64,000 nucleotides of DNA from JAJEAD01 sp965221555. GTDB taxonomy: Bacteria; Pseudomonadota; Gammaproteobacteria; HK1. The notes under the pieces are model-generated. The model made no database searches. It was not told where the DNA came from and worked only from the letters and a program-made list of their open reading frames with translations. The position numbers and the translations under genes were made by a program. The stretch covers positions 3,100,001-3,164,000 of the forward strand of contig OZ244895.1 in assembly GCA_965221555.1 (NCBI GenBank), in the 5' to 3' direction. This document shows, piece after piece, positions 42,425 to 51,297 of this stretch. Positions within the stretch are counted from its first letter, which is position 1, and each line of letters starts with the position of its first letter.

Positions 42425-43792
42425 TCAGCTCCGGCCCGGGAGTCCCGGCAGCATGTTGCCGGGCAGACCGCGCATCATCCGCCCGAGCCCGCCCTTCTTT
42501 CGCATGCGCCTCATCATCTTCTGCATCTGGGTGAACTGCTTGAGGAGGCGATTCACGTCCTGGATGCGGGTACCCGAGCCGGCCGCGATGCGTCGCTTCC
42601 GCGAGCCCTTGATCAACGCGGGAAAACGCCGTTCCTGCACCGTCATGGAGCAGATCATCGCCTCGAATCTGGCGAACTCGGAGTCGTTGATCCGGCTCCG
42701 GGCGTGATCCGGAAGCTGGTCCGTGCCCGGCAGTTTGTCGATCAGGCTGGAGATGCCGCCCATGTTGCGCATCTGGCGAATCTGCTCGCCGAAGTCCTCC
42801 AGATCGAAGCGCTTGCCCTTGGCGAACTTGTCCGCGAAATTCTGCGCCTTGGCGTGATCAATCTTGCGTTCCGCCTCCTCGATGAGGCTGAGGACATCGC
42901 CCATGCCGAGAATGCGCGAGGCCATCCGGTCCGGGTGGAAGGCCGCCAAGCCGTCGAGCTTCTCCCCCGTGCCCAGGAACTTGATGGGCTTGCCGGTGAT
43001 GTGGCGGATGGAAAGCGCGGCTCCGCCGCGGGCGTCGCCGTCGGTCTTGGTCAGGACTACGCCGGACAGGGGCAGCGCGCGGTCGAAGGCGCGAGCCACC
43101 GTCGCCGCGTCCTGTCCCGTCATGCTGTCCACGACGAAGAGCGTCTCCGCCGGCTCCGCCCGTTGGTGGATGCGCCGCACCTCGTCCATCATTTCGGCGT
43201 CGATGTGCATGCGCCCCGCGGTATCGAGCACCAGGACGTCCTGGTGGCGCCGCCTCGCCTCGTCCCGCGCCCGTGTCACGATATCGACCGGGTCCTGCCC
43301 GGCGTGGCTCGGGAAGAATTCGACCTGGGCCACGCCCGCGAGCACGCGCAGTTGCTCGATGGCGGCGGGCCGGTGGATATCGCAGCTCGCGACGATGACC
43401 TTGCGTTTTTCCTCTTCGCGCAGCCAGCGCGAGAGCTTCGCCACCGTGGTGGTCTTGCCCGAACCCTGGAGTCCGGCCACCAGTATGACCGCCGGCGGCG
43501 GCACGTTGAGTGCGAGGCCCGCGTTCTGCTCTCCCATCAGGGCGCACAGCTCGTCACGGACCGCCCGCACGACCTCCTGGTCCGGCGTGAGGCTCTTCAG
43601 GACCTCCTGTCCGAGCACCTTCTCTCGCACCCGCTCGGTGAACGCGCCGACCACCTCCAGCGCCACGTCGGCCTCGATCAGCGCCATGCGCACCTCGCGC
43701 AGCGCCTCGCGCATGTTGGCGTCGCTCAGACGTCCGCGCCCACGCAGACGCCGCATGGTCGACCCCATGCGCTCGGTCAGAGCCTCGAACAC
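42425..43792 (-). CDS. ffh: Signal recognition particle protein Ffh (SRP54)
   Basis: The GTPase of SRP, targeting membrane proteins co-translationally. The 455-residue product has VFEALTERMGSTMRRLRGRG at the N-terminus, GLQGSGKTTTVAKL (P-loop), DTAGRMHID, TKTDGDARGG, and a Met-rich M domain ending MQKMMRRMRKKGGLGRMM. GTG 43792 matches the family start and has GAGGTGG upstream. It is divergent from the CorC-family gene. Confidence 0.96.
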   Translation of the reverse strand: MFEALTERMGSTMRRLRGRGRLSDANMREALREVRMALIEADVALEVVGAFTERVREKVLGQEVLKSLTPDQEVVRAVRDELCALMGEQNAGLALNVPPPAVILVAGLQGSGKTTTVAKLSRWLREEEKRKVIVASCDIHRPAAIEQLRVLAGVAQVEFFPSHAGQDPVDIVTRARDEARRRHQDVLVLDTAGRMHIDAEMMDEVRRIHQRAEPAETLFVVDSMTGQDAATVARAFDRALPLSGVVLTKTDGDARGGAALSIRHITGKPIKFLGTGEKLDGLAAFHPDRMASRILGMGDVLSLIEEAERKIDHAKAQNFADKFAKGKRFDLEDFGEQIRQMRNMGGISSLIDKLPGTDQLPDHARSRINDSEFARFEAMICSMTVQERRFPALIKGSRKRRIAAGSGTRIQDVNRLLKQFTQMQKMMRRMRKKGGLGRMMRGLPGNMLPGLPGRS

Positions 43793-43877
43793 CAGTCCAC
43801 CTCGCGGGCCTCGAATCGTCGGGCGGGTGATTCTACGTGCTTGACACTGGATCGCGCACCGGCGTAGTAATGACGGG

Positions 43878-45185
43878 GTGTCACCGGCGAGCCCCGGCTC
43901 TTTGTTGAGCGACGTTCCGTTAGGTCTCCTGGTCGCGGCGCTCCTCGTGCTGGTCGTGCTGTCCGCATGCTGTTCGGGCACCGAAACCGCGATGATGGCG
44001 TTGAACCGCTATCGGCTGCGCCACCTCGCCAAACACGCCCACGGCGGCGCGCGGCGGGCGCAGGCCCTGCTCAAACGCCCGGATCGCCTGATCGGGCTCA
44101 TTCTGCTCGGCAACAATCTGGTGAACTTCCTCGCGGTCTCGGTCGCCACCCTGATCGCAATCCGGCTCATGGGAGACCTTGGCCTCGCGCTGGTACCTTT
44201 CGTGCTCACCCCGATCATCCTCGTGTTCGCGGAAGTGGCGCCGAAGACTTTTGCCGCCCTGCATCCGGAACGCATCGCCTTCCCCGCCGCCTACGTGCTC
44301 GTGCCCTTGCTCCGCGTGTTTCACCCCGCGATTGCCGCGCTCAACTGGCTCGCCAACGGACTGCTGCGTATCTTCTCGGTACGCACCGACGCGGTCGACG
44401 AGCAGCAGCTCAGCACCGAGGAGCTGCGCACGGTGGTCAACGAGGCCTCATCCCTCATTCCCAGACGCCACCAGCAGATGCTGGTCGGCATCCTGGACCT
44501 CGAGAAGGAAGTGGTCGACGACATAATGGTGCCGCGCAACGAGATCAACGGCATAGACATCGAGGACCCGGTCGAGGACATCATCGAGGACCTGACCCAC
44601 AGCCTGCACACCCGCCTGCCCCTCTATCGAGGCGACATCAACAACGTGGTGGGGATCTTTCATCTGCGACGCTTCGCCCGGCTCTGGCAGCACGAGGAAC
44701 TCAAGGTCGAGATGCTGGTCGACCATGCGGACGAACCCTACTTCGTGCCCGCGGGCACGCCCTTGCACACGCAGCTTCGCAACTTCCAGCTCCAGCAGGA
44801 GCGAATAGGTCTGGTGGTCAACGAGTACGGCGAGATCGAAGGCCTCGTCACCCTCGAGGACGTGCTCGAGGAGATCGTGGGCGAGTTCACCACCGATCCC
44901 GCGATGACCAGCACCGACGTGCACCCGCAACCGGACGGCACCTACCTGATCGACGGCGCCGCGAGCATCCGCCAGCTCAACCGGACCATGGCCTGGGAAC
45001 TCCCCACCGACGGCCCCCGAACCCTGAACGGACTGCTGCTCGAGCGTCTTGAAGCGATCCCCGAGTCCGGAACGAGCCTGCTCATCGCCGGCTACCCCAT
45101 CGAGATCGTGCAGAGCACGGGCAACGCCGTGAAGACCGCGCGCATCAAGCCCGCGATGCGCCGGGCGACCGGGACCGGGCGCTGA
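43878..45185 (+). CDS. CNNM/CorC-HlyC family membrane protein (DUF21-CBS)
   Basis: A 435-residue protein with a DUF21 membrane domain of about four helices (LSACCSGTETAMMALNRYRL, VFAEVAPKTFAAL), a CBS pair (VDDIMVPRNEINGIDIED, YGEIEGLVTLEDVLEEIVG) and a C-terminal CorC_HlyC domain. The family is associated with magnesium or cobalt transport or efflux. Next to ffh as in E. coli YfjD. Start GTG 43878 is uncertain; a later TTG is possible. Confidence 0.88.
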   Translation: MSPASPGSLLSDVPLGLLVAALLVLVVLSACCSGTETAMMALNRYRLRHLAKHAHGGARRAQALLKRPDRLIGLILLGNNLVNFLAVSVATLIAIRLMGDLGLALVPFVLTPIILVFAEVAPKTFAALHPERIAFPAAYVLVPLLRVFHPAIAALNWLANGLLRIFSVRTDAVDEQQLSTEELRTVVNEASSLIPRRHQQMLVGILDLEKEVVDDIMVPRNEINGIDIEDPVEDIIEDLTHSLHTRLPLYRGDINNVVGIFHLRRFARLWQHEELKVEMLVDHADEPYFVPAGTPLHTQLRNFQLQQERIGLVVNEYGEIEGLVTLEDVLEEIVGEFTTDPAMTSTDVHPQPDGTYLIDGAASIRQLNRTMAWELPTDGPRTLNGLLLERLEAIPESGTSLLIAGYPIEIVQSTGNAVKTARIKPAMRRATGTGR

Positions 45186-45251
45186 CCCGAACCTCTCGAC
45201 GCTTTCTCGACCATCCCGCACCCAAGCGCCCACGCCCGCGAATCGCAGGAC

Positions 45252-47024
45252 ATGAATCGCCCCTTGCCCAAGCGTTCCGGGAGTCCCCCGACCCTGCTGG
45301 CCGGCGAAGCGCGGGCGGAGGCACTCAAGGCGGAGTCCCTGGAGCTGCCCTCGATCGCGCTCGGGCAACGCCAGCTCTGCGATCTCGAACTGCTGCTGAA
45401 CGGCGGATTCGCTCCGTTGACGGGCTTCATGGACGAGGCCGCCTATGAGTCGGTGCTGGAGCGCTCGCGCCTTCCCGATGCGTCGCTGTGGCCGATGCCG
45501 GTGACGCTGGATGTGGACGAGCCGATGGCGCACACGCTCGAGCCGGGGGCCCGGGTCGCGCTGCGAGACCGCGAAGGCTTCATGCTCGCGGTCCTCGAAG
45601 TGAACGGCTGCTGGAAGATCGACAAGGAGCGCGAAGCGCGGAGCGTGTACGGCACCCGCAGCCCGCGGCACCCGGGAGTTCGCTACCTGTACGAACAGAC
45701 CGGGACCCATTACGTGGGCGGAGCGGTAGAGGGAATCCAGCTCCCCACCCACTATGACTACGACGAGCTGCGGCACACCCCGGAAGAGCTGCGCACGCTC
45801 TTCGCCAGGCTCGGCTGGCGGCGGGTCATCGCGTTTCACGCAAGCCGCCCCATGCACCGCCTCGCCCACGAGCTCACGATGCGGGCGGCGAAAGCGGCAC
45901 AGGGCCATCTCCTCATCAACCCGGTGGTCGGGATCACCAAGGCGCAGGATTTGCGCTACTTCACGCGCGTCAAGTGCTATCAGGCCATCCTGCAACACTA
46001 TCCGCACGGGCTGGCCGCCCTCTCGCTGCTGCCGCTCGCCACTCGAGGAGCGGGGCCGAGGGAAGCGCTCTGGCACGCGATCGTGCGCCGTAGCTACGGA
46101 TGCACCCACCTGATCGTCGGCAGCGACCACGCGAGTCCCGCAGAGTCCGCGCCCCCCGGCGACAACCCCTTCTATCCCTCCTACGCGGCGCAGGAGGTAT
46201 TGCAAGAGCACCAGGAGGAGCTGGGGGTGACGATAGTGCCCTTCCGCCACCACACCTACGCGCCGCGGCGTCGACGCTTCGTCCCGAGCGATTCGGAAGC
46301 GGGAATGCACGGGGGCGAGGACATCAGCGACCGGGAGCTTGCCCGACGCCTGGAGCGCGGAGAAAGCGTACCCGCCTGGTTCAGCTTTCCCTCGGTGCTG
46401 CGGGTGCTGCGCCGGCTCCACCCGCCTCGCCACCAGCAGGGGCTCACCCTGTTCTTCACCGGACTCTCCGGATCGGGCAAATCGACCTTGGCGAGCATTC
46501 TCTACGGAAAGTTCATCGAGGACGGACGCCGGCCCGCGACCCTTCTCGACGGCGACATCGTGCGCCGCAACCTCTCCAGCGAGCTCGGTTTCTCCCGCGC
46601 CCACCGCGATCTGAACGTGCGTCGCATCGGTTTCGTGGCAAGCGAGATCACCAAGAACGCCGGGGTGGCGATCTGCGCCCCGATCGCGCCCTATGCGAGC
46701 ACGAGACGGGCGGTGCGCGAGCTCGTCGAGGAGTACGGCGCGATGATCGAGATCCACGTCTCCACCTCGCTCGAAGTCTGCGAGGCGCGCGACCGCAAGG
46801 GGCTCTACGCGAAGGCGAGACGCGGACTCATCAAGGAGTTCACGGGGATCAGCGATCCCTACGAAGTGCCGGAAAACCCCGAGATCCGCATCGACACCAA
46901 TGACCTCACCCCGGCCGAGGCGGCGCAGGTGATCTACCTGTACCTGTTACGGGAAGGATACCTGGACCGCCCGGAGCCGCCGGACCGCGAGGACAGTGAG
47001 GACGAAGACCCATTGCGGGAGTAG
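45252..47024 (+). CDS. ATP-sulfurylase-like domain fused to APS kinase
   Basis: A 590-residue protein. Residues ~20-400 align with ATP sulfurylase, residues ~405-575 with APS kinase (GLSGSGKST P-loop, DGDIVRRNL, IRRIGFVAS-like RRIGFVASEITKNAG, LYAKARRGLIKEFTGISDPY). The kinase part looks intact. In the sulfurylase part the motif QTRNPMHRAH reads HASRPMHRLAH (residues 196-206), with the HxxH spacing lengthened by one, and GRDHAGP is GSDHASP (290-296). The usual function would be sulfate to PAPS; here the first step may be lost or changed. It is convergent with dnaB. Confidence 0.85.
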   Translation: MNRPLPKRSGSPPTLLAGEARAEALKAESLELPSIALGQRQLCDLELLLNGGFAPLTGFMDEAAYESVLERSRLPDASLWPMPVTLDVDEPMAHTLEPGARVALRDREGFMLAVLEVNGCWKIDKEREARSVYGTRSPRHPGVRYLYEQTGTHYVGGAVEGIQLPTHYDYDELRHTPEELRTLFARLGWRRVIAFHASRPMHRLAHELTMRAAKAAQGHLLINPVVGITKAQDLRYFTRVKCYQAILQHYPHGLAALSLLPLATRGAGPREALWHAIVRRSYGCTHLIVGSDHASPAESAPPGDNPFYPSYAAQEVLQEHQEELGVTIVPFRHHTYAPRRRRFVPSDSEAGMHGGEDISDRELARRLERGESVPAWFSFPSVLRVLRRLHPPRHQQGLTLFFTGLSGSGKSTLASILYGKFIEDGRRPATLLDGDIVRRNLSSELGFSRAHRDLNVRRIGFVASEITKNAGVAICAPIAPYASTRRAVRELVEEYGAMIEIHVSTSLEVCEARDRKGLYAKARRGLIKEFTGISDPYEVPENPEIRIDTNDLTPAEAAQVIYLYLLREGYLDRPEPPDREDSEDEDPLRE

Positions 47025-47066
47025 TCCGACGCGCGCTCGCGGGGCGCCGGAGAAGCCCGTGGCGAT

Positions 47067-48461
47067 TCAGAAGGAGCCTCCCTCGAAGGCGTCCGGCATG
47101 TCGTTCTCGAAACGGGTGTGCTCGCCGAGGAACCTGAGCATCACCTTTCCCACCGGACCGTTGCGCTGCTTGCCGATGATGATCTCGGCCTTGCCCTTGT
47201 CCTCGCTGTTGTCGTTGTACACCTCGTCTCGGTAGATGAAGAGGATGACATCGGCATCCTGCTCGATCGCCCCGGATTCGCGCAGGTCCGACATCACCGG
47301 GCGTTTGTCGGGACGGTTTTCCAGGCTGCGATTCAACTGGGAGACCACCACCACCGGCACGTCGAGCTCGCGCGCGAGCGACTTCAGAGCCCGGGAGATC
47401 TCCGAGATCTCGGTCGCCCGGTTCTCGTTCGAGCCCTGCACTTTCATGAGCTGCAGATAGTCGACCACCACGAGGTCGACACCATGCTCGCGCTTCAGCC
47501 TCCGGCAGCGGGCGCGAAGCTCGGTGGGGGTGAGCAGGGACGTGTCGTCGATGAAGATGCGGGTGTCGTTCAGCATCGACAGGGCGGAGGTCAGGCGTGG
47601 CCAGTCCGCGTCCTGCAGACGCCCGGTGCGCACGCGGTGCTGGTCGACGTGGCCCAGGGAGGACAGCATGCGCATCGTCAGCTGCTCCGCCGGCATCTCC
47701 ATGCTGAACACCGCCACGGAGAGTTTCTGGGTGATCGCCGCCTCTTCGACCAGGTTGCCCGCGAACGAGGTCTTGCCCATCGAGGGACGCCCGGCGACGA
47801 TGATCAGATCCGAGCGCTGAAGTCCCGCGGTCTTCGCGTCCAGTTCCTCGAATCCGGTTGCGACCCCGGTGATCGGATCGTCACGACTGGAGAGGACCTG
47901 GATGCGCTCGTACACGTCAGCCAGGACATCGCGGATCGGCGCGAAGACGCGCTGGCCCCGAGTGCCCCGTTCCGCCAGCTCGAAGACCTTGCGCTCGGCG
48001 AGGTCAAGCAGCTCCAGCGCGCTCTTGCCCTCGTTCTGCAGGGCCGACTCGGCGATGTCGGTTCCCACTCTGGAGAGACCGCGAAGCACGGCGCGCTCGC
48101 GCAGGATCTCGGCGTAGTCGCCGATGTTGGCCGAGCTCGGGGTATCGCGCGCGAGCTCTCCGAGATAGGCGAGCCCACCGGCCTCCCCCAGCACGCCCTG
48201 ACTCTCCAGCCAGTCGGCGGTGGTGAGGGTGTCGATGGGTCGGCCCCGATCCGCGAGCGACTGGATGGCCGCGAACACCATGCGGTGGTCTCGGCGGTAG
48301 AAGTCCTGCTCGATGAGAATGTCGGCTACCCGCTCCCATGCCTCGTTGTCGATGAGCAAGCCTCCGAGCACCGACTGCTCGGCCTCGATCGAATGCGGAG
48401 GTACGCGCAGAGCGCGGGCGCTGCGGCCGGAGGACGCTTCGGAGAGTACAGTCTCGGCCAT
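47067..48461 (-). CDS. dnaB: Replicative DNA helicase DnaB
   Basis: The hexameric fork helicase. The 464-residue product has the N-terminal domain (PHSIEAEQSVLGGLLID), Walker A GRPSMGKTS, VAVFSMEMPAEQLTMRML, VVVDYLQLM and the C-terminal KQRNGPVG signature. It normally follows rplI directly; here rplI ends 8 kb away at 56440, on the same strand. A 269-bp gap before the next same-strand gene (48462-48730) shows nothing named. Confidence 0.96.
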   Translation of the reverse strand: MAETVLSEASSGRSARALRVPPHSIEAEQSVLGGLLIDNEAWERVADILIEQDFYRRDHRMVFAAIQSLADRGRPIDTLTTADWLESQGVLGEAGGLAYLGELARDTPSSANIGDYAEILRERAVLRGLSRVGTDIAESALQNEGKSALELLDLAERKVFELAERGTRGQRVFAPIRDVLADVYERIQVLSSRDDPITGVATGFEELDAKTAGLQRSDLIIVAGRPSMGKTSFAGNLVEEAAITQKLSVAVFSMEMPAEQLTMRMLSSLGHVDQHRVRTGRLQDADWPRLTSALSMLNDTRIFIDDTSLLTPTELRARCRRLKREHGVDLVVVDYLQLMKVQGSNENRATEISEISRALKSLARELDVPVVVVSQLNRSLENRPDKRPVMSDLRESGAIEQDADVILFIYRDEVYNDNSEDKGKAEIIIGKQRNGPVGKVMLRFLGEHTRFENDMPDAFEGGSF

Positions 48462-48730
48462 TGGTTTCCGGCTCTCCTCCCGCGTTCGAGCACCCCGCTC
48501 AGTCGGCTACCGAAGGATACCGGAGGGCGCGGCGCCGCCGAGAGATCACAGCCTGTAGGCAACGCGGGGAATTCCTGTGGATCAATGGGGTATAGCCTCG
48601 GCGGGACGTCGTTCCCGGATCCGGCCACCGTGCGCCACTGCGAACCCGTGGTCGGCGCAGGACGCCGCCGCCACGGGCCGGGTAGCGGCGAAGGGCGGCT
48701 CTCGCCGGGAGACTGAGCGCGGATCCGCGC

Positions 48731-49726
48731 TCAGGGAGCCGCCGGGAAATCTCGGGGGATAACGCCGAGAGCGTCGGCTTGACGAAGGACGCAGTCGATG
48801 AGCCGGTCCAGTTGCTCTTCGCCGTTCTCGGTCAAGAAGTGGCGCCGAGTCGCCAGTGCGTCCATGCACGGCCACAGCATCGCAAAGAGTGCGCGCGCGC
48901 CCTCGAGATTCGACGCCCGCGCGCGGTACTCGATGATCGCCGCCGCGACGAAAGCGGAGTGATACGACTGGTCGTAGCGCCGAGGGAGCCCTCGTAGCGC
49001 GCTGACGATCAGGTCGCGGGGTTCCTCCATGGCGCCCGGCTCGCGGCTGAAGAGGGTCCTGACCATGTCCTCCAGAAAGAGGCACTGGTGCACGTATTCA
49101 TGGAAGAGATGCTCGCCGCACTCCTGTGCGGACCACTCCCGGCGCGGGGCCAGCCACACGAAGCCGATTCGGCTCGACACGCTTCCACTGACATGACCGC
49201 TCTTCCTGGCCAGGACCAGGAAGGGAACCGCATCGCGAAAGACCGGGAACGTGTCGGGGAACATGCGGCGCAACCACCGCAAGCCACTCTTCACGACGCG
49301 ATGACAGTGCCGTCGTTCCTCACATGTGTATGCGCAGCCGGGATCGATCGCCTCGACCGCCATCAGATCGCGAAGCACCGGCGATACGCCCTCGGCCTCG
49401 TACCAGTCCCAGACAAGTCTGGGGCCGCCGCCCTGCATCCGCCCAAGCGCCACTTCCGGTGACTGAAGGGCACAGATCGCCCGCCAGAAGGGAAGTTCGC
49501 CAAGTCCGTCGCGGGTGGCGACGAAATCCGTGACGAAGCGGAGGTTGCGATCGACCCGCGACGGGGATACGCAGGGAACGCCCTCCTCGAAGACCTGCAA
49601 TGTTGCGGGAAGCCTCCGGTTACCGCGACACCCTCGCATCGCGACGGTGGCCAAGCCTGCCTGTCGCGACACGAACATCCGGGCCTTCGTCGCCGTCCGA
49701 CGCGGAGTCGACTCGCCTAAGGTCAT
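48731..49726 (-). CDS. HExxH-motif protein resembling aKG-HExxH peptide beta-hydroxylases
   Basis: An up to 331-residue protein with HEYVH (residues 209-213 from the first ATG), preceded by GFVWLAPRREWSAQECGEHLF and followed about 45 residues later by LPRRYDQSYHSAFVAAAIIEY. That spacing and the His in SYHSAF resemble the HExxH peptide-modification family (TIGR04267 type), in which a non-haem iron enzyme hydroxylates a precursor peptide. A zinc peptidase is the alternative. The start is uncertain (ATG 49726, ATG 49639 or TTG 49600). No recognisable peptide-export or maturation partner is nearby. Confidence 0.55.
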   Translation of the reverse strand: MTLGESTPRRTATKARMFVSRQAGLATVAMRGCRGNRRLPATLQVFEEGVPCVSPSRVDRNLRFVTDFVATRDGLGELPFWRAICALQSPEVALGRMQGGGPRLVWDWYEAEGVSPVLRDLMAVEAIDPGCAYTCEERRHCHRVVKSGLRWLRRMFPDTFPVFRDAVPFLVLARKSGHVSGSVSSRIGFVWLAPRREWSAQECGEHLFHEYVHQCLFLEDMVRTLFSREPGAMEEPRDLIVSALRGLPRRYDQSYHSAFVAAAIIEYRARASNLEGARALFAMLWPCMDALATRRHFLTENGEEQLDRLIDCVLRQADALGVIPRDFPAAP

Positions 49727-50026
49727 CTCCGCGCGCCCCGTCGAACAGGACTACCCGGGTAACGTGCGGCGAGTCAGAACGATGAACGCCCAGGTACCGT
49801 CGAATGTTGGCCGCAGCCGCATCGGACCGAAGCGGCCCACCCCCGGCATGCTGCAGCTCATGCTCCCGCATCTTCGCAGACCCTTTCATTCAAGCGCCAA
49901 TAGGCGCAACTCTGCGGCGCTCGTCAACCCGTGTCAACGGCTCGGTGGCGCTCGCCGATCACGAACACGAAGTCGGTAGCGGCGCCAGACCGCGACTCCT
50001 TCGTCGGCGCTTCGTCTTCCGCACGG
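49727..50026. other. 300-bp gap upstream of the HExxH gene, holding a short candidate frame
   Basis: Between the HExxH gene and the HTH-like gene, both on the minus strand. A 36-codon frame on the minus strand (49751-49861) begins MSCSMPGVGRFGPM and ends TRRTLPG, and an 89-codon frame overlaps the 5' end of the HExxH gene. Neither has a good ribosome site, so I do not call them as genes. No promoter is clear. Confidence 0.25.
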
Positions 50027-51037
50027 CTATCCGAAAACCATCATCTGGCGAAGAAATGGCTCCGGATTGTCAATGTGCGTGGCGAATGCCTCGTACTCCC
50101 CCGCGCGCAAGGCGCTCTCCGCCCGCTGGAAGGACTCGTCCTTGCGGATGGACGGCGGCAGGTAGTGGGCGCCTTCCCACCGTTCGACCTGAGGACCTTC
50201 CTTGAACCAGGGTCCGAGGCGTCGGAAGTTCCCACGAGTTTCGGGTTTATCGCGAAGTCCCAGATAGTCCTCCATCACGCGGCCCGGATTGTGGTCCAGC
50301 AGCGCGGCGAACGCACTCGGCACTCCTTTGGGATTGCTCGGCAGGCGCTTCTCCCTGACGCGCTCGAGGATCGTCCGAGGCAGAAAGGTCACCGTATGGG
50401 CAACGTCGACGGGAATCCTCGGCGTACCGCCCACGGCCTCCGATTGATGGTTCTTTATCGCTCCGGGAAAGTACACGACAAACCCACAGTCACGAGGAGC
50501 CGAACCGACGTCCCAGCTTGCGAAGAGGGCGCCGTCCTCCTCCGCTTCCAACTTGAAGCTTTCGTCTTCGCCTGGCAACGAACGGACGTCGCTCAGGCTC
50601 ACATCGTCGTTCTGCCCGTCTTCCTTCGTCCACCTGCTTCGGTATGCGGCCTGCGTCAGGTGGGCGACCCCGCGAAGGGCGCGCACCCCTTGCCAGTATT
50701 GCAGGGCACAAACGTCCAACGCCGGCTGTGTGGGGTCGACCTCTTCGTACACGATGAAGATCTGCCAGAAGGCATCCCCCTCAATCCCCATCCTTTCCGC
50801 CCACTGTTCCTTCTGAATGCTGCTCGCCGGCCGCGCGCAACGGTAAAGCGCGGCGCCCTCCACGAAGGTGCCGGGCAGGCGTCCCCTTCTCCGCCAGTTG
50901 GCGATCTGGCCGTCGCCCAGTCCGGAACGTTTGCCAAGTGGCTCAAGATTCAGGAACTTGCGGGTTTCCGCAAGAATGGACCGATCTTCGAGCCAGCGAT
51001 CCAGACTGCGAAGAAACTCCGCTTTGTCGTTCACCAT
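50027..51037 (-). CDS. Uncharacterised protein with HTH-like N-terminus
   Basis: A 336-residue protein of unknown family. Residues ~25-60 (LGKRSGLGDGQIANWRRRGR followed by LPGTFVEGAALYRCAR) read like a helix-turn-helix that selects where a modifying or regulatory domain acts. The rest is mixed alpha/beta with no cysteine motif or membrane helix. It is co-directional with the HExxH gene 300 bp downstream. The 260 bp upstream are AT-rich, unlike the surroundings. Foreign origin is plausible. Confidence 0.6.
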   Translation of the reverse strand: MVNDKAEFLRSLDRWLEDRSILAETRKFLNLEPLGKRSGLGDGQIANWRRRGRLPGTFVEGAALYRCARPASSIQKEQWAERMGIEGDAFWQIFIVYEEVDPTQPALDVCALQYWQGVRALRGVAHLTQAAYRSRWTKEDGQNDDVSLSDVRSLPGEDESFKLEAEEDGALFASWDVGSAPRDCGFVVYFPGAIKNHQSEAVGGTPRIPVDVAHTVTFLPRTILERVREKRLPSNPKGVPSAFAALLDHNPGRVMEDYLGLRDKPETRGNFRRLGPWFKEGPQVERWEGAHYLPPSIRKDESFQRAESALRAGEYEAFATHIDNPEPFLRQMMVFG

Positions 51038-51297
51038 GGGTCCGTTCCCAAAGCTTCCGGGTCACGAGGGGTGCATCTCCAGAATAGAGCACTCCAAGCC
51101 CCGTCGCCACGTCCCTGGCCCACGGGATTGCGAGCGCCCGTACCGCGGGAATTGCCCGCGCGCCCGGAAGTCCCCTCCTTATGAAGGGGACCCAGTCCTT
51201 CTGCGGGACGTGGAGCCTACACGACACATTTTTTTTGTTTGTCATATGTATTGCCGTATGATGTTCTTTACTCTCGTCCGGTCGGTTCTGATTTCGC

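Noticed and set aside
44448..46757. A 769-codon open frame on the minus strand
   Set aside because: It is the antisense shadow of the CorC-family and Sat-CysC genes, with no domain of its own.
49620..49889. An 89-codon minus-strand frame overlapping the HExxH gene start
   Set aside because: No ribosome site, polar random-looking sequence, and overlap with the 5' part of the HExxH gene.
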